NCBI GenBank assembly: GCA_018813765.1
Contig: JAHJBC010000003.1
Coordinates: 1 to 64,000, forward strand
DNA from: Gammaproteobacteria bacterium
GTDB lineage: Bacteria; Pseudomonadota; Gammaproteobacteria; Burkholderiales; Gallionellaceae
DNA: 64,000 bases
Direction: 5' to 3'
The notes under the pieces were generated by a model that was not told the DNA's origin, did not search any database, and was given only the letters and a program-made list of their open reading frames with translations. Positions 62,369 to 64,000 of the stretch are shown here, one piece after another. The number at the start of each line of letters is the position of its first letter. Position 1 is the stretch's first letter. The translations under genes were made by a program, and so were the position numbers.

Positions 62369-62788
62369 CTACTCGAAATCACCCCAGGCACTCTTGCGTT
62401 CCCCGGTCTTTTCGTTGAATCGTTCTATCTCGCGGCGGTCGCGCTTGGTGGGGCGCCCCTTGAATGTCGGTTGCGGCTGGGCACGCAGCAGAGCGGCGAT
62501 CTCTTCGCGTTTCGCTTTGCTCGCCCCGGTCTCGCGGTAGAGTTTCTGCGCCTCGGGCGCGCCGCCGCGTTTGTTCGAGAGGCCGAGTACCTCGACCTCG
62601 TAGCTGAACTTGCCGACGCGGATCTCCAGCACGTCGCCGATACCCACCGCCTTGGCCGGTTTGAGGCGCGCGCCGTGCATGGTCACCTTGCCGCCTTCCA
62701 CCGCGTCCGCCGAAAGGCTGCGTGTCTTGTAGAAGCGCGCTGCCCACAGCCATTTGTCGATGCGCAGTTTGTCCTTGTCTTCGCTCAT
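62369..62788 (-). CDS. hslR: Ribosome-associated heat shock protein Hsp15 (S4 domain)
   Basis: Hsp15 binds free 50S subunits carrying a nascent chain and helps recycle them after heat shock. The 139-residue protein has the S4 RNA-binding domain ([55 protein letters not shown]) and a basic C-terminus ([13 protein letters not shown]). The ATG at 62788 overlaps the macro-domain gene's stop by ATGA. Placement next to a macro-domain gene and an amino acid decarboxylase is not standard. Confidence 0.93.
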   Translation of the reverse strand: MSEDKDKLRIDKWLWAARFYKTRSLSADAVEGGKVTMHGARLKPAKAVGIGDVLEIRVGKFSYEVEVLGLSNKRGGAPEAQKLYRETGASKAKREEIAALLRAQPQPTFKGRPTKRDRREIERFNEKTGERKSAWGDFE

Positions 62789-63297
62789 GCCTGCCCGAGT
62801 AGTTGCTGATAGACCGCCAAATCGTTCGCCGAAAAGCAGCAGAACACGACCTCTTTCACCGCAGTGCGTTTTGCCAATTCTGCCCGGACCGTCTGCACCG
62901 CGATGCGCGCGGCAGACTCGATGGGATAGCCGTACACACCCGTGCTGATGGATGGAAAGGCGATAGATTGGATGCCGTGATCGGCGGCGATTTCGAGCGC
63001 GCGCCGGTAACAGGAAGCCAGCAGCTCCGCCTCGCCTTCTCCGCCGCCGTGCCAGACCGGGCCGACAGTGTGGATGACGTATTTGCAGGGCAGGCCATAA
63101 CCGCGCGTGAGTTTGGCATCGCCGATCTCGCAACCATTCAGCGTCCGGCATTCCTCCAGCAATTGCGGACCGGCTGCACGGTGGATCGCACCATCCACCC
63201 CGCCGCCGCCGAGCAGCGAGTTGTTCGCCGCGTTCACGATTGCTTCGACCGTGAGCGTCGTGATGTCGGATTGTTCCGCTCGGATGACTGCTGTCAC
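62785..63297 (-). CDS. Macro-domain O-acetyl-ADP-ribose deacetylase (YmdB-like)
   Basis: The 170-residue macro domain shows [23 protein letters not shown], the ADP-ribose binding loop, and [14 protein letters not shown], the second loop, both complete. Members remove acetyl or ADP-ribose groups; YmdB also dampens RNase III. The short length fits the stand-alone form. It is translationally coupled to hslR and lies 10 bases after the decarboxylase gene, so all three probably share a transcript. Confidence 0.93.
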   Translation of the reverse strand: MTAVIRAEQSDITTLTVEAIVNAANNSLLGGGGVDGAIHRAAGPQLLEECRTLNGCEIGDAKLTRGYGLPCKYVIHTVGPVWHGGGEGEAELLASCYRRALEIAADHGIQSIAFPSISTGVYGYPIESAARIAVQTVRAELAKRTAVKEVVFCCFSANDLAVYQQLLGQA

Positions 63298-63307
63298 GTT
63301 GTCCCGG

Positions 63308-64000
63308 TTACTTCACGCAGTCCACGTAATACACGCGCTCGCCGTTTGTCCGTTCCGACACCAGACCGTGGATGTCGGTCTCGAAACCGGGGAAACGCTT
63401 GTTGAAGTCGCGCGCGAACTTGAGGTAATCGACGATGGTCTTGTTGAAGACCTCGCCCGGGATCAGCAGCGGGATGCCCGGCGGATACGGTGTGAGCAAC
63501 ACGGCGGTGATGCGCCCTTCCAGATCGTCGATGGAGACGCGCTCGATCTCGCCGTGCGCCATCCTGGCGAAAGCATCCGACGGCTTCATCGCGGGCACCA
63601 TGTTGGACAGATACATCTCGGTGGTCAGGCGCGCCACGTCGTTGGCCTTGTAGATACCGTGGATCTGGTCGCACAGGTCGCGCAGGCCGATCTTCTCGTA
63701 ACGCGGGTTCTTGGCAATGAACTCCGGCAGCACGCGCCACAGCGGCTGGTTCTTGTCGTAATCGTCCTTGAATTGCTGCAACTCGGTCACCATGCTGTTC
63801 CAGCGACCCTTGGTGATGCCGATGGTGAACATGATGAAGAAGGAATACAGGCCGCACTTCTCCACCACCACGCCGTGCTCGGCCAGATATTTGGTGACGA
63901 TGCTGGCCGGGATGCCGCTGTCGGCGAAGTCGCCGCCCACGTCGAGTCCCGGCGTGACCACGGTGGCCTTGATCGGATCGAGCATGTTGAAACCTTCGGC
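63308..64000 (-). CDS. Basic amino acid decarboxylase (Arg/Lys/Orn), 3' part
   Basis: The C-terminal part of about 230 residues of a PLP-dependent fold-type I decarboxylase of the inducible Arg/Lys/Orn group. [46 protein letters not shown] and [15 protein letters not shown] segments are characteristic. The frame continues past position 64000, so the N-terminal wing and the PLP-lysine are outside the window. The product would be agmatine, cadaverine or putrescine for acid resistance or polyamine supply; which one cannot be told here. Confidence 0.9.
   Translation of the reverse strand, partial: AEGFNMLDPIKATVVTPGLDVGGDFADSGIPASIVTKYLAEHGVVVEKCGLYSFFIMFTIGITKGRWNSMVTELQQFKDDYDKNQPLWRVLPEFIAKNPRYEKIGLRDLCDQIHGIYKANDVARLTTEMYLSNMVPAMKPSDAFARMAHGEIERVSIDDLEGRITAVLLTPYPPGIPLLIPGEVFNKTIVDYLKFARDFNKRFPGFETDIHGLVSERTNGERVYYVDCVK

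Overview
The window is dense, GC-rich bacterial chromosome with no rRNA or tRNA gene that I could recognise. Gene content points to a betaproteobacterium. The strongest clue is a decaheme cytochrome plus porin cassette of the MtoAB/MtrAB/PioAB type with two diheme cytochromes c (30.98-37.2 kb), as in neutrophilic Fe(II) oxidisers such as Sideroxydans and Gallionella. PpsR, the lipoyl-E3 fusion, the paired DUF4212/solute symporters and the many short palindromic repeats fit the same group. The taxon is inferred from gene content, not proven.

Layout. 0-15 kb: a 14-bp tandem repeat and a probably truncated M15-like gene; ppsR; two DUF4212 + sodium:solute symporter pairs; a TctDE-like two-component system; an NhaP antiporter; a DnaQ-type exonuclease and a cNMP/CBS/DUF294 protein, probably all linked to carboxylate uptake and its control. 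15-31 kb: mostly housekeeping and transport genes (trpC, proA, an OprB-like porin, lipoyl-E3 dehydrogenase, YqaA, an EEP nuclease, an M17 aminopeptidase, thyA-folA, Ca2+/H+ antiporter, chrA, a Kef-like antiporter, a CDF transporter). Two accessory items interrupt this stretch: a GIY-YIG nuclease cassette bounded by ATTCCC-N8-GGGAAT palindromes, and an AT-rich gene for a membrane/coiled-coil protein.

31-40 kb is the extracellular electron transfer island. On the minus strand the order is mtoA, mtoB, an NrfJ-like periplasmic protein, a previously unmarked 31-codon membrane peptide, a c4-like diheme cytochrome and a second diheme cytochrome. An OmpR-family regulator lies just upstream in the same direction, and its probable sensor kinase is divergent. 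In front of mtoA are five 10-bp units, four of them carrying ACAAA or CAAAG in the same helical phase, ending next to a -10-like hexamer. This is a good candidate operator for the neighbouring regulator.

40-54.5 kb: RlhA-type U32 protein, small secreted proteins, an RND pump (adaptor + inner-membrane pump) and a complete MacAB-type tripartite exporter whose four genes overlap by ATGA. 54.5-58.6 kb is an accessory minus-strand cluster of secreted proteins: an M15-peptidase-like protein, two tandem Ig-like paralogues (one frameshifted), a debris copy of their C-terminal tail, and an unknown secreted protein. 58.8-64 kb: a thioredoxin-like protein, an APH-kinase fusion, an alpha/beta-hydrolase-like protein, hslR, a macro-domain protein and the 3' part of a basic amino acid decarboxylase.

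A second theme is repeats. At least six families of short inverted repeats occur. Some lie between genes. Three sit inside open reading frames (the lipoyl-E3 linker, the M17 aminopeptidase and the U32 protein) without breaking them.
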